Translations under genes and position numbers: made by a program
Part shown: positions 10,561 through 22,999 of the stretch, piece after piece
How positions within the stretch are numbered: position 1 is the stretch's first letter
Layout of the letters: each line of letters opens with the position of its first letter
Notes under the pieces: generated by a model
Told to the model about the DNA's origin: nothing
Seen by the model: the letters and a program-made list of their open reading frames with translations, nothing else
The model's database searches: none
From: Chloranthus sessilifolius
Taxonomy: Eukaryota > Streptophyta > Magnoliopsida > Chloranthales > Chloranthaceae
Length of the DNA: 64,000 bases
Reading direction: 5' to 3'
Assembly (NCBI GenBank): GCA_021018995.1
Contig: CM037588.1
Location: forward strand, 137,761,725 to 137,825,724

Positions 10561-12445
10561 CTAAGCATCATTTGTTTATCAAACTTATGAATAGTTAGCC
10601 ACTTTAATTTCTGTCAAAAGCTGACTTCCACATATCAAGGCCTCTTATGATTTTTGACACAATGTAATGGGGAAAATGTTCTTCATAAGCATGATAGCCT
10701 TATGATGCCTGTCCAAGAAATCTAAATATGTGTTTTCAAAGGGACCATCAAAGCATCCAAGTTAACATCCTTTTAGCAATAAATTCGGCGGAAAAAATTT
10801 CTTGCTTAAAGGTCCCTCAAATCTGTGACAGTCAGCTTTAACCTCTTTAGATGAGATTCAATGGCTAAATAATGCCTTATAAGTGATAATGCCTCTGAGG
10901 CCACACTAATCCCGTTTTCTAAAGACTAGAGATTTTAGTGAAGTTGCATACAAAATTTGTTCTTTAATGCATCTAAGCATATTATTATGTGCTCTATAAG
11001 AAATCCCTTACTAATAAGCAAATCATGCATGTGCTTTACAAGAGATACCTTACCAAGCTGATCGCTTATTACTTTAGTGAATTAAGTAGTACTTAAGAAA
11101 CCAACGTTAGCTGATATTAAACTTTTGATTTCCCGGAGAGGTAAATAAACATAGAAACTGCGAGGAGATTTAAGCTGCGTATGGCATAACTCTCTATTAG
11201 CTCCTGTCATAGCAGAGGTCATATGTTTTAATAAGTTCCTGTTCTCTTTGTTAACATCATACTACCTGTTTTAGCAGGTACCCCTTCTCTTTAATAATTT
11301 CTTGCAAAGCAAGATTTTATGTAAGATTTACGTATTCAACAGTTCTATCTTTCTCTCTACTCACTCTTTGCGAGAGCCGATTTTATTTGCTCCAGTTGGG
11401 AGTTAGTAGATAGCAAGGAGGTTGCTGTTAGAGTAGGTAAATCCTTCTTTGCATGGAGTTCAAAAAGAGAATGGGGACCAACTAATGCAGGTGAATTCTT
11501 TTGTGAGAGGGGCTAGCAAAGAGCTATGTCATACGCAGCCTTAGACTACTTTGAATCAAATGATAGAGATTGTTTTCTTCTCAATTTCCCACACAATGGG
11601 TCTTAGGACCATGGACACACCATCATATCGTCAGGTTTTGATTCCCTACAAAACACATCCCAAAAAATTATCCAAGAATAATTTATGGATCACTTTTTGG
11701 GATGTACTCAATCAAAATCTAATCGTCTAATGATACACAATGGTCTCAATATCCCTTGTGTAGTAGATTGGGACCAAAAACTAGTCAAAGCAACTAATGA
11801 TGTTCAGCCTTGGTTCTCTTAGAGCTTTGCTAGGTTCAAATAGAGCCCTTTAGGCATATGTTTCAAAAGATGGAAACATTGAGCATCTTTGCATCATAAA
11901 AAATACGATGGTATACTCTTATTCCCCAGTGCATCCGGATGGTCCGATCAGTCATCTTCTTTAGACTGATGGGTAACATTGAGATCACACTGATCCGAAA
12001 ATCGTAGTCGTCCATCATTGAAGAACCATTTTACACACTGTATACACATGGGCTGCACCAAACCAACAATGTAATATTTGGGCTATGGCCCACCCAAGAG
12101 GTGGCTGGCTGGTTCAAGGGTATAGATATAAGATCACATCGATCAGTCAGTTGGTAGGGATGGGGTGCACCCTCATTGTCAGGGCCATAATAAAATATAG
12201 TTGCCCAACATATATGCTATAATTTATTAACGTAGTGGAGCATTGGAAAGGTAAGATTACAATAAATAAATAAATCAGGTCATTGCAGCACTAGAAAACT
12301 ATGTAATGCCAGCAAATGACCATGATACCCTTAAGACTTTTTAATATTATTTTTTTATGGGCGAATTACCTTGAAGGGTCCGAACTCTGTGCTAATTATC
12401 TGACACGATCCCAGTTATAACCTGAGAGGGCCTCGTACCCTGTCT
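10561..12445. other. Stretch without recognisable gene (apart from the MITE at 11173)
   Basis: AT-rich non-coding sequence. Nothing in it resembles a gene, RNA or a defined element; 11920-12190 has repeated GATCACA..GATC words only. Confidence 0.4.
11173..11540. mobile_element. PIF/Harbinger Tourist-like MITE, 368 bp
   Basis: Terminal inverted repeats AGCTGCGTATGGCATAACTC and GGCTGCGTATGACATAGCTC (complement of the right end) are flanked on both sides by TTA (11170-11172 and 11541-11543). The 3-bp TTA duplication and GGCTGCGT-type ends fit Tourist elements. Non-coding. Confidence 0.75.
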
Positions 12446-12745
12446 TTCTCATATGAGATCGATTAATCATACTCATATAAGACCGACTTGTACAATGTAA
12501 GACTGATCTAGTCGGTCTCATATGAGACCTATCGGCCTTATAATAGACCGATCGGTTCCATATGAGATCATTCATCTCATATGAAATTGATTAGTCAGTC
12601 CTATATGAGATCCGACCAATCTATTATAAGACCAATCAATCTCATATGAGATTGACGCAATCAATCTCATAGTGAACCGATGATCAGTCTAATATGAGTC
12701 CGATTAATTGGTCTCATATAGGACCGATTGATCCGTTAAGTTGAA
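12446..12745. repeat. Degenerate array of TCTCATATGAGA palindromes
   Basis: About 300 bp in which CATATGAG/CTCATATG palindromes alternate with (A/C)GACCGATCGGTC-like palindromes, roughly every 20-30 bp. The unit is itself self-complementary and the copies are strongly diverged. Not associated with an identifiable LTR. Confidence 0.7.
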
Positions 12746-13876
12746 TTCATCACTTGTCAATCAAAAACCCTCCACTATCTTTCTTTGAAACAAAACAGCA
12801 AAAGGAAAGTTGACGGTCTCAAGCCCTAATGAGTAATAAGCAAAATGTTGAACCCTCTCAAGTAAATACGGTATAGGTGGAAACCTCCTCAGCTAAAAAA
12901 CCTTTTTCTTGTTTGGTAAAGGCATCTAACTCACAACTCATGTGGCACACGTGTTTATCAATTCAAATAGGTCAACTAATTGCTGATCATTGACACATGT
13001 GGCATATCAATTCAAATAGGTCAACTAGTTGCTCATCATTGACCGAGGTCTCGTCTAAAAAAACAAGGCACATTAAAAGTTTCTAATATTCCAATTGGTG
13101 CACGTAAATTTTAGCCATCAGAAAGATATGAACAATATCTCATATAAAATGCATATTATTAGATGATCCAGATCTTCAATAGTTATTATTTTTTCACCCA
13201 CTTTAGTCCAATATATAAACTACCACCTGAGTAAATGTATTTCTCAATGTCATCTGCCACGAGGGAATAATCTATTTAAGAAGGATCATGAGTCATTATT
13301 TCATTATTTATAGGTGTATGATATGAGTTGGTAATTTAAAAAGAGTAATACAAGAGACCCTGAAATTAGGATATTTCAATAATGAAGATTGAAGAATAAC
13401 CCTCAAACGAAATCGCATGGGATTTATAACAACTCTGGATTTTATAATATTCTTAGAATTTCACAAAATTATAATGCATGAGCTGTGTCTTTTATAAGGA
13501 GTTTTGGTCAGGTCCAACTGGTTAAACTCTAGATACAAAAAATCGTTGGGTGTAAAGGATCCCAAACTGGATGTTAATGTATGAAAGTTAAAGTCAAGAT
13601 TCTCTTGCATCCAATGGTTTTAAAATCAGTTGAATTTAATGGTCAGGTCCAATTTGTTGAACTTTAAATGGGATTCACGTGATTTTTATCTTTTATTTTT
13701 TATTTTTTAGGAAGAATTCAACTTTTATAAGATTAGCGTGAAATTTGATCATATTTAAAATCAATTTATCTAAAATAAACTAATAATATTGACATTAATT
13801 TGTACCATAGATACAACAGGAGTTCCATCTTCAGTACTTAGGGTCTGTATGATATATCCTTTTCCTTATAATATTT
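12746..13876. other. Stretch without recognisable gene
   Basis: AT-rich. An imperfect direct repeat of a 'CATGTGGCAC/CATATCAATTCAAATAGGTC' type lies at 12955-13045. No coding or element signature. Confidence 0.4.
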
Positions 13877-13877
13877 G

Positions 13878-14357
13878 GGTGGCATTATTTGCACCCGTTT
13901 TTCTTGTGAAGAGCACACACTCTTCCACCATAAAAAATCGTTGATTCAGACGATGAAGATGGAAAAGTATAAGCGGTGGATAGATTTTTATAGGCAAATG
14001 CAGACAGCTTATGTGGCGCGACGTGATTGGCTGCAGTGCTTGGGGCCCACTATGTATGAAGTCGGTCAGTCACATAAGCTGCCTGCAAAATTATTTATCA
14101 AATATTGTTCATTGTATGACACTGTCCTGATGGAGATTGTTCTTCGTCCTAATCTTCCACATAATAGATCTTGAGATCATAGCGCACCTATCAAATAGTC
14201 ACATGTTGATTCCTCTTGCCACACACTCCCAAAAGTGACCTTCTTGTCACTTTTGGGGATAGTTGTCATGTGCAATCAAGTGTACCAAAATCTCAAAGAT
14301 TGGGATGAAAAATAATATTCATCATCTTATTCAATGCAGTCAAAGATTTCTTTATCA
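13878..14357. repeat. Foldback (P-family) element, right end cut by a LINE
   Basis: The left end GTGGCATTATTTGCACC resembles the TIR of the Mutator-type MITE at 31875 (GAGCCATTACTTGCAC). The body holds the P-family palindrome: CTTCCACATAATAGATCTTG (about 14154-14173) faces AATCTCAAAGATTGGGATGA (about 14290-14309), with CACCTATCAAATAGTC between. It stops at the poly(T) of the LINE fragment (14358). An open frame at 13875-14174 lies across the arm and has no recognisable motif. Confidence 0.5.
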
Positions 14358-14970
14358 TTTTTTTTTGTTATAAATCTCCAGAGAAAATATATTAAAGAGA
14401 AAAACAAAAAAGCCCAAACAAGAAGGCCTCTCTTAAGTGAGAAGCTCAAGAGGAGAGGGCTATGGCCGAAAAAAGAAAATAGATAACTTTAATATTGCCC
14501 ACTCCATACCGTGGGTGCAATTAAAGCTACCCAAAAGAATATAACCCCTCAACACAACAACATAATAATTGGGCCCAACACTAGACCCCTATGTTACTTC
14601 CAATAGATTGACGACTTCCCCTACGAGCCAATCTCCAATTTCTGAGACAAAACGTAACCGAGTAACCACCGAGATTATTATCGGCCCTTGCCCACTGAAG
14701 AGCCTTAGACTTGATATCAGCCAACTTCTCAGAACCTTTGCGCTTGTTATAAAAAATCCTCCAATCCCTTTCCATTCCTTTCCTTCCAAATATGATATCC
14801 GCAGATCCCAATATCAAGAAGTGTATCCACGGCTTCTTGTACCAATTTCTCCTGACACATTACGGTATGTTACGCTTGCTATCGAAGATCCTCCTATCCC
14901 TTTCCTTCCAAATATGATGGAGTGTGGCAAACAGTATCGAGGACCAGCAGAATTTCTCTCTTTTGTTTAA
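14358..14970 (-). pseudogene. 5'-truncated L1-type LINE, 3' end of ORF2
   Basis: On the minus strand this shows the usual 3' end of a plant L1 LINE: the C-terminal region of ORF2 after the reverse transcriptase, a short 3' UTR, and a poly(A) tail seen as nine T at 14358-14366. The coding similarity is in WRIFYNKRKGSEKLADIKSK followed by LQWARADNNLGG and a CLRNWRL ending (14620-14775). It is broken by stops and frameshifts. A segment reading IWKER(D)RRIFDSKR occurs twice (about 14880-14925 and 14755-14800), i.e. an internal tandem duplication. Most of the LINE, including the catalytic domains, is missing. No target duplication found. Confidence 0.6.
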
Positions 14971-15929
14971 TTGGTCCTGCAATGGACCAAGCACCTACTA
15001 GTGAGCTCGTGGAATAGGGCATGGCCCAATCTCTGCTAAACCACCTGTGCAACCATAGGCCTTACGGGCTCATCGCAACGATGGATTAAAATATGGATTC
15101 GCTACTCAGAGCTTTTGGTGTTCCGGAAAATCAAAATCAAATATAATAAATACCGAAGTGTTAGATTTAACTCCAATCACTAGTCTACGCCAAAAGCTCT
15201 AGGCAAGAACTTCGATTACCTATTAGAAAAGTGCTAAATACCTAATCGACTCACTCGTAAGTGGTCTATACTATGGACAAAAATATATATATATATAAAA
15301 AGAAAGAAGAAATGGACGGCACTTTCTCTTACCCGAAGGCACGTGGACTCGTATTAAGCTTTTCGTACTATCCAAAATTTTGTGACATAAAAACTTAAAT
15401 CATAGGATATGGGAAAAGCCAAAAGAAAAATAATGAATAGAGGAGGAAGAAAAGCCGGAGATGAACTCTAGGGGTCTTGTGGCACCACTGTCGGATCCTT
15501 GCATGTAACTATTCTAGCAAGCTTCCAATTGCTAATATGGCTAATGGAATCATAAGTTTTGAGCTAAGATTGGGAGATGGAAAGCTTGAAAGTATGAAGA
15601 TATGAGATGGAATGAATAGAGTTTCACCTTGCTAAAATTAGTGTATCCTAAATGAAGGGTTGGAGGTCTCTATTTATAGATAAATGAGTGATTAAGGGAC
15701 TTCTAATTGGGTTTTAATTCTAATGGAAGGTTAAATTTTATGTAATGGGCTCATAGGATTCGGGGATTTAGGGAGCTTGGAGAGGATGAAGATGAGTTTT
15801 AATGGTGGATGATGGGGAAATCACTTAAAGGATAAAAGGGTGGTTCTAATGACTTATGCGGGTACAAAGGGAGTTTAGAACCTACCCCCAAAGTCTGGGA
15901 TCGTCCACAAGTCAAAGCACAACAAAGTG
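14971..15929. other. Stretch without recognisable gene
   Basis: Moderate GC, with stops in all frames. 15440-15850 has purine-rich words typical of leader or intron sequence, but I can support no gene. Confidence 0.4.
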
Positions 15930-16228
15930 AATCAAACATTCTCATAATTGCAGGTTTTAAGTCATGCACGTATATTATGAACGCATGTTTTAACTCATGC
16001 ATGTATATTATGTACATTCTCAGAATTGCAGGTTTTAAGTCATGCCTTAAAACCAAAAATGAAACTGGGAAGTGAGGAGTCCGAGCCGAGAGCTATTTTC
16101 AGAGGAAAAAAAAAAAAGATATGGTCATGTGTGCATATTATGCACGCATGGCTTAATTTTAGTCATGCGTGCATAATATGGACATATGGGTTAGTTTTGC
16201 GTATGCATGCATAATATGCACGCATGAG
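15930..16228. repeat. Array of GCATGCATAATATGCACGCATG-like palindromes
   Basis: Six or more diverged units, each a palindrome around ATAATAT/ATATTAT (for example GCGTGCATAATATG, GCATATTATGCACGCATG), spaced about 40-60 bp with GGTTTTAAGTCATGC-type linkers. The 15945-15995 and 16020-16050 units share the linker CAGGTTTTAAGTCATGC. Confidence 0.65.
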
Positions 16229-16627
16229 TAAATTTCTTAATTTACAACCCATTGGATGTATCGTCTTGATCAGTTATCCGAAAATGATATATTATATTAG
16301 TTAATCAGATTTTTCTATTAAAAGTAATTGTCATCGTAAGTTTGCTTACTGTTGAGGATCGCAAAATATCATGAATCCATGAAACGCTATTGTTTGGGGC
16401 CTCGAGCCTCCATTGGTTGACTTTGGGATTATCTGGGGATCGGGAGTCTTTCTATAAGGTTTTACTAAGCTTCCTAAGGGTGTCTAGGGTTTCAAGGGTT
16501 ACGGGGGATGCTTTCGGAAGCCTGGAAGCGCCTTCAACACCTTGTTGAAGAACGGATTAATCATGTGTTGGGCTAGATTTGGGTGTCTATAAATGCCCAT
16601 CTTTGACATTCGATCAGTAGTGAACGT

Positions 16628-17603
16628 ATGCCAAAGAAGGAGACTACTAAACCGGCCCAAGGTTCAATTACTTTCGGATCCTCTATATTCAATGCAAGTC
16701 TCAAACATCATTTAGCTGAAACATAGAGAGTGGCAGAGGCCCAACCATTGGGAAATCATTCGTTCCTCAATATTAGAGGTCCCCAAATGCTTAGTGTCCT
16801 TATTGGGTATGACCGTGTGCTGATACTATCAACGTTAGATGATATTTGAGTTCTGTTTTGAACTAGCGTCTCTGTAAGCGATAGAGTGATCGACCAATTT
16901 CTTCAATAATTATCATGAAAAATGAAAATACGAAGATCCGACGATCGTGTTCAATCTTATGAGGCATTGATTGCCCCACTTTGACTGGAACGGATGCACC
17001 TATTTGAGGTAGGGTCCGAGATCTTTGAGCGTACCCATTGACCTCGACTATTTATTTTAACACAAATACTCGGGTGGAGAGAATAATGATATCAAACTAT
17101 ATTTCGAGATACGTGCAAGCAAATTATATTATCTATCATTCTTTTTTTTCCATATATATATATATATACATTTTTTTGAAAAACACATCAATCGACACAC
17201 GTGTGATCTAGAGCGTGAAAATCCTCCTTTGGCTTCTCCCGAGTACGAGGCATGAGTATCTTCAGTTGCGTTGTCTAAGTGAGGACTTGGTTGTCTGATG
17301 GTGGAAAGTAGTTTCGAGGGGTCTTGGCCGAAGAAGGAAGCAATGCTTTTGACCCGAATAGAATTTCTCATGGATGGGAAGCGAATTTTGCAAAAGTGCC
17401 TTGAGAAAGAACAAAAACGAGCTGCAACTTTGGAACACGAGAACTTTCGTCTAGAATGATTTTTGAATGAGGTCTCTGGGTCTACTGATGCTTCTCGAAA
17501 ATGCTACAAGAGCCTTCACAATCGATGGATGAGTGACCGCAATGCCCATGAAGACACACTTCTCCGTAGAATCCGTGACTTAGAACGTGAGTTGGGTCGT
17601 TGA
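16628..17603 (+). pseudogene. Unrecognised broken coding remnant with coiled-coil C-terminus
   Basis: Two in-frame stretches look protein-like. The first starts at ATG 16628 and reads to a stop at 16847, with one internal TAG at 16724; it includes NHSFLNIRGPQMLSVLIGYD. The second (17298-17603, a different frame) reads from ATG 17298 to TGA 17601, with one internal TGA at 17457. It is rich in charged heptad-like sequence (LQKCLEKEQKRAATLEHENF, LLRRIRDLERELGR), i.e. a probable coiled coil. I do not recognise the family. It could be an accessory ORF of a retroelement or a host gene fragment. The 670-bp offset and frame change mean at least one indel between them. Confidence 0.4.
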
Positions 17604-18064
17604 CCTGACCTGCGCATACTTCAAAATAGATCAAATATAAAAGGAAAGGAGGATAAAACCCCTATCATTTTTTTTTCAAGTGTAATGGCCGAGAATACGA
17701 AGCCACCTAAATATGTTTTGTGATGTGGTATATACAGAGTACAAAAATGAAAACAATAACTTTTTTGTGTTTTTTTTTTTGCCTTAACAATGAGAGGGGG
17801 GTCTTTGGATTCATTTTTAAAATGGTCAAACTCATTCATTCGTGGTTGGGCATGGAAAGGGTTTAGAGTTTAAAAAGATGGAAACGCGCATCCCTTTAGC
17901 TTGAATTGGCCTCCTATGCTTACCTTTGGTCATGCGTTTGATGGTTCGGTTCGAGAATCTCCCCGATTAGGACACGAATTAAGCTAACATATGCTACCCA
18001 ACTAAAGATGTAAAAACCAAAAGTAAAAGCATAATCAAGAGAGTAATCGATTTTTATTTTTATT

Positions 18065-18176
18065 TTTTTCTCAGCGCCCAGAATGGGTTTTCGCCATGCT
18101 TGTTGTTGTCCTCTTTTTTACCCTCAGCGCCCTTTCGGGTTTTCACTACGTCTATGAGTATTTTGATATTGTATGT
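18065..18176 (+). repeat. Short imperfect direct repeats at the insertion site (left part)
   Basis: CTCAGCGCCCAGAATGGGTT and CTCAGCGCCCTTTCGGGTTT are two units; further units (CCCAAGCGTCTTTTTAGGTT, ATGGTGCCCTTTGAAAGTTT) continue at about 25756-25840, after the 18177-25733 element. The element therefore inserted into a small pre-existing tandem repeat. Confidence 0.6.
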
Positions 18177-19646
18177 TGATCGGTTGCTTATTATGTATTA
18201 TAATTATATTAAATTCAAGTCTTAATCTATTGTAAGCTCATAATGAAAATTATAAAGCTAGGATATGATCGATCCCACGAGGAAGTTCATTATCTAATTA
18301 ATTTCTAGTTAATATTTTTTATCTAAATCCCTATCTTAAAAACTTTTATTTATCTTTAAGATCTAATCTTCTGGAGAAATATGAATAAAAGAATTGGTTG
18401 TTAAACTAAAGTGAATAAAAATAAATCCTAATCCTCCTTCTTCAGATTAAGGTCGTCAATCTTAATCTTCAGCTTTCGAATATTTATGAAAATAAACAGT
18501 ATCGTTACACCATATTTCTAGTCTCCTAGCATTGGTTGTTAATCAAGTCTAAGATTCGATCAATACAGATTTAATTTAATCAACAATCAATCAGAAATTT
18601 GGGCGTCAATCAAAACTCTAGAAAACTGAAAATGGAAAAGTAAAAACCATTACACTAATCTGCAAATTCTAACCTGAGCCATCAATTCAAATTAAAACTT
18701 GCAGATATTTATAAAGCAAATAAAATCTAAACTAGAAAGCAAATAAATATATCCTTCACCCCTCAGCCGCAGTCGTCAATTGCTCCTGAGAAATTACAGA
18801 TATTTATACTAATCTTCAGCACTCAATTGCAGTCGTCAATTGCTCTTGAGAAACCTCTGATATCTAATCTACTCTAACTAGTATACATTACTTTGATCAG
18901 AAGAAAATCTAACCTCAGGCATCAATTGATGCTGAAATTCTTCGATGCTTATTCCTATGCCGAGTCCTCCTATTTATAAATCATAAGGGATCGATTTACA
19001 AAGATCTAGTTCTAATAAAAGAAACTACTAAAAATAAAAAATGCCTAATATAACTCTAATTCTTAATTTTATCTTTCCTTACTTTTTTTAGTTGATGCGC
19101 TTCTGGATTGTTCTTTATTGAGCAGTAGTAGAGTCCTTCGGATTAGATCTTTATCAATCTTCTCAGATCCGTGATTCACCAGACTTCTAATTGCAGGAGT
19201 CTTCTAATTCTAAATATGGCGATGTTAAACTCTCACGTGATCCACAGTAGCAGTGTGTAGTAGAAAGCTTCTATTTTTAGAAAATTATAAATAACGAGTT
19301 CTTTCTTATTCTTTCTAGAAAATCGTAATTCACGATTTTCTATTTTCAGAAGGCTTTCAGCTAACAATTTCTTATTTTGGATCGATCGCTTTCTTCTTTT
19401 ATCGCTTTCTGAATAATCGTCTTTTGAAGAATTACGATTTTTCAGCCTTCCTGTTGTTGGCGAATCATCTTTAACGCTTAATCATCTTTTTACTGTCTTT
19501 TGAGTTCATTTCGACAATGATTAACACTTAGGCTCTAATTTACTGTTTATTTTTAATATCTGCACATTAGTAACTTGTTAGTAGCAAACTAAGTCCTAGC
19601 ATCACTAAGTTAAGGGTGATAAAATGGTAAATTATGTGACTGATCA
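18177..19646 (-). repeat. 3' LTR of the TR-GAG-like element
   Basis: On the minus strand it begins TGATCAGTCACATAATTTAC and ends AATAAGCAACCGATCA. It contains the word CGTGGGATCGATC (complement at about 18270) common near the 3' end of Tat/Athila-type LTRs. It aligns along its full length with 24273-25733. Confidence 0.85.
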
Positions 19647-19662
19647 CACCCCCAAACTTAAG
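19647..19662 (-). other. Polypurine tract
   Basis: Minus-strand AAGTTTGGGGGTG immediately precedes the LTR start at 19646. This is the plus-strand primer site of an LTR element and helps fix the LTR boundary. Confidence 0.7.
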
Positions 19663-22600
19663 TTTTGCTAGTCCCTAGTAAACAAGGAAATATAGAATAT
19701 TTAAAACTTTTAAATTTAAATGTCATTTTCATAGGGAGCATGATTGCATTTAACATATGCAACAAGCCTTTAGACCCTTAGGTGATCCCTAGTGGAGTTG
19801 CTGTCTCCTGAAGGTTTTCAGTGAAGTTACCTATAAACTTTAAATATTTTTGGATTTTCTAAAATATTTTTTTAAATTAAAATTTTAAAATATAAACTAA
19901 TTTTTGTACACTACTAATTATTCAGTTAGTCATTATATGTTCATTATTTTAAAATATTTCAAATCGTTTATCCTTAACTTCTCATCATCGCAATTATCCT
20001 TGATCAGAACTCAATAATTTTAATTCTTGTATAGCGTGGAGTGTGTGCATATCAGTGAAAAGTTTATTCATCATAAATTTTTCTAAACTATAATTTTTAG
20101 AAAATATTTTCATCCAAACTCTCACTTATTGACATACTCTAAAAAATAATCAAAATTTTGGGTTCTCATAATATGATATGTTTGTGATAAATTCAAAGGA
20201 CAATCAGCTAAAAAAGATAAATCTCATGGAAAGGATAAACAATTATTTTCATATAATTTCTTTATTTATTCATAATATCTATTTCATATATCTCTATTCG
20301 ACTCATATTTTTACAAATCGTAAATCACAAGAGTTTAGTTCTTCCTTCTCTTCTTCTTCTATTTTTCAGCTTCAGTAAGTATCCTTATTTTGAATAACTT
20401 CTTTCCATTTCTTTTTCTTTTTGTAAATCCCATTTTTCTCTTCTTTTTCAGTTTGGAAACTTTTTGCTTCTCTTTTCACAAAATGGTCTTTTACGATTTT
20501 TCATTCTTTTTCCTTCCTTTTCCCATATCTTCATACATATGTATTTCTTTTTCAGTTATACCCCTTTCAGTAGATCCCTTATCTATTAACTCATACTCCT
20601 TTCACTCTCTTTTCTTCCCTTCTTTTACATTCTAAACTCTCATAAATTGTAAGAGTTAAGGATAGAAAGTTATGGGCAGTACATATGGTTAAGAGTTTAT
20701 AAAATTCTGGAACAAAGAAATTTAGTTTTTAGGCTTCTAATATGGGTTCAAATAGTAAAATATTTTGAGATTTTAACTTTTTTACTCTAGTTTTAAAAAA
20801 GATGGCCTTCGATCATTTTTACGATTTACTAATATGGATATGTTATTGCTTTGATATATTTAATAGACAGTTCTAAATAAATAAATTATCATAATCATAG
20901 AACATATTAATTCTAAGTTCAGCATTATGAGATTTCAAATAGTACAGAAGTTCAAAGAAAATTATGCATAAACCAAAACAGTCTTTTTTTCTCTCAGAAT
21001 AAAGAGGAATAGGCTCTATAGCTCACTGGTTATATAATTTTGAAACTATAATCTAAAATATTTTACATTTCAGATCAATCATATAGTTTTAAATATTCTT
21101 CTGATACAGTGTTCTAGAGATGTTTTACTTTGAATTGTAACTATTTTGTTTTAATTTTTGAACTACTACTATGATGGTTTGCTAAGAAATTCGAATTTTT
21201 ATATTTTTTTTCATAATTTGCATATAATGATTAACTTATCTAAAAAAAAAAAAAAAATTTAAAGAAAATTTAAAATTTAAAATTTCTACAAAAAAGAAAA
21301 CTAAATTAATCTATACAAAGGTGGTGTATCCCCCCCCCAAACTTAAATAGGATAATGTCCTCATTGTGCAAAACAGGGGACATACAGGAAAATTATTTTA
21401 CTGCTATGTTAGTAACCGAGTTTATAATCTGCAAAAAATTTTGAAATCTTTCCCCCAAACTTGGGAGAAAAATACTTCCGATTTTAATGAAAAAATAAAA
21501 AAAATGTTAGATGTTAATAGCACTGTTAGTCAATTAGTCAAAAACATTAAAGAAAGAAAAACTATTATTATTTTTTTATATATATGAACTAATTACATAA
21601 ATATAGAAAGAAAACTAATTACATCAAAGAAATCCTAGAAAAAATTTAGACACACTAAACTAAGACACTGGCAGCAACGTCCGAGAGAAGGATTCGATAA
21701 AGATCGGTCATCGACTTCTAACTACGCTTTCATTAAAATCTCTCATTCCTTCCCACCAAAGGCATATCCACGCCTTTGCAGGGTCGCTCCCCCAAGAGCT
21801 GCAAGACACTCCTCTCTGCCCTTCTTTATCGTGCATCCCCAAAAAGGAGCATCTCACATTTCCTCCTTGAAAGAAATGCAACGGCATACGGGGAGTGCTT
21901 TGAAGGGTGAGAAAGTGAACACATCTCCAAATCACTCGTCATTTATATTGCTCTTTTGGGAAAACTATGTGAAGGGAATGTAGCGCAAGCGAAGGGAGAA
22001 GATAGGCAATGGAGAGGGGTGGCGAGGAACGGCTCAACCCACCATCAACATATGGAAGTTTGCATTCGGGGTGAGTGTAAAGGTTAGGAAGTGGGGGAAG
22101 ATGAGTTCGTGGTATATAGTTTCGGATTTGGGTTAGGTTTAGGGTCAACGGTTGTTTTAGTTGACGATTATGAGTCGTCGGTGCTTCAGATCTTCTAATT
22201 TATGTTAAGCAGCCGGGAGCTCAGCTCTATGTATTTCGAGAATTTTATCAAGTTGCTTACTAGAATCGTTCTGATTTTGCTCTGCAGTCATAGGGTTTAG
22301 GGTTAAGGATAGAGGAAGAAGAAAGATTATGAACTGGTTTTAGTTTATGGACGGGTATGGATTTATAGGGATGGGGCTCGCCTTGGAACCGTCACTTCGA
22401 GTAAATGTCTCTGTGTAGGTTCCTAGGCTAGGGTGGTTGGGAAGTGGTAGTCTTGAATGCAGAAGTTGTTTGTTTCCCATATGAATTGAATGGGTCTGTA
22501 TTTCAATGTAACTGATAAGACAAACCACTGAAATTGCTTGTTCCCTAGAATTTCCGTTTACAATTCTAGCTATAAGAGAACCACTGAGAAGACTCTTTAG

Positions 22601-22999
22601 TTGAATCATATTCGCTACAATTCAGCATTGTTGCTCGTAAATTCATACGTTCAAATAGTTATAAACAAAAAGAGAGATATTCATACGATTGAGTGCATTT
22701 CACACATTGTGAATCGTATGAAACTTCTCCGAAAAGAGAGAAAAATAATAATAATGCTGATATACATATGTTTACAAAATTTTACAACGAGTGAGTCGAT
22801 AGCTCGATGGGTTCTAGAGGGACCTAATTAAAAACAGAGGGAGTTGATGTGCCTCCCACAGATATACATCCTCTAGACGTACCAACTATATGTGAAGGTA
22901 ATACGTTACTCTCTCCTCCCATAAGGTTTCACTGCTCAATTTGAGTTTTCAGCCTTACGAGATTGTCGCAGGTGATTGAGTAATGTTGTCTGGGCGCAG
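19663..22999. other. Internal region of the TR-GAG-like element without recognised coding
   Basis: 19700-21600 is AT-rich, including a pyrimidine-rich tract (20320-20640) whose open frame on the plus strand is a composition artefact. 21650-22970 is of higher complexity on both strands, but its short open frames (for example 21708-21935 and 22340-22609, minus) show no family motif. This is where pol would lie, and none is visible. Confidence 0.55.

Noticed and set aside
20178..20640. Two plus-strand open frames rich in Phe/Ser/Leu
   Set aside because: They arise from a pyrimidine-rich tract in the internal region of a minus-strand retroelement; composition artefact without motif.
22280..22310. 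Telomere-like TTTAGGGTT words
   Set aside because: Only a couple of partial units; too short for an interstitial telomeric repeat.
21708..22609. Captured host gene fragments inside the TR-GAG-like element
   Set aside because: Complexity is higher than in its surroundings, but neither strand gives a recognisable protein; not enough to claim gene capture.
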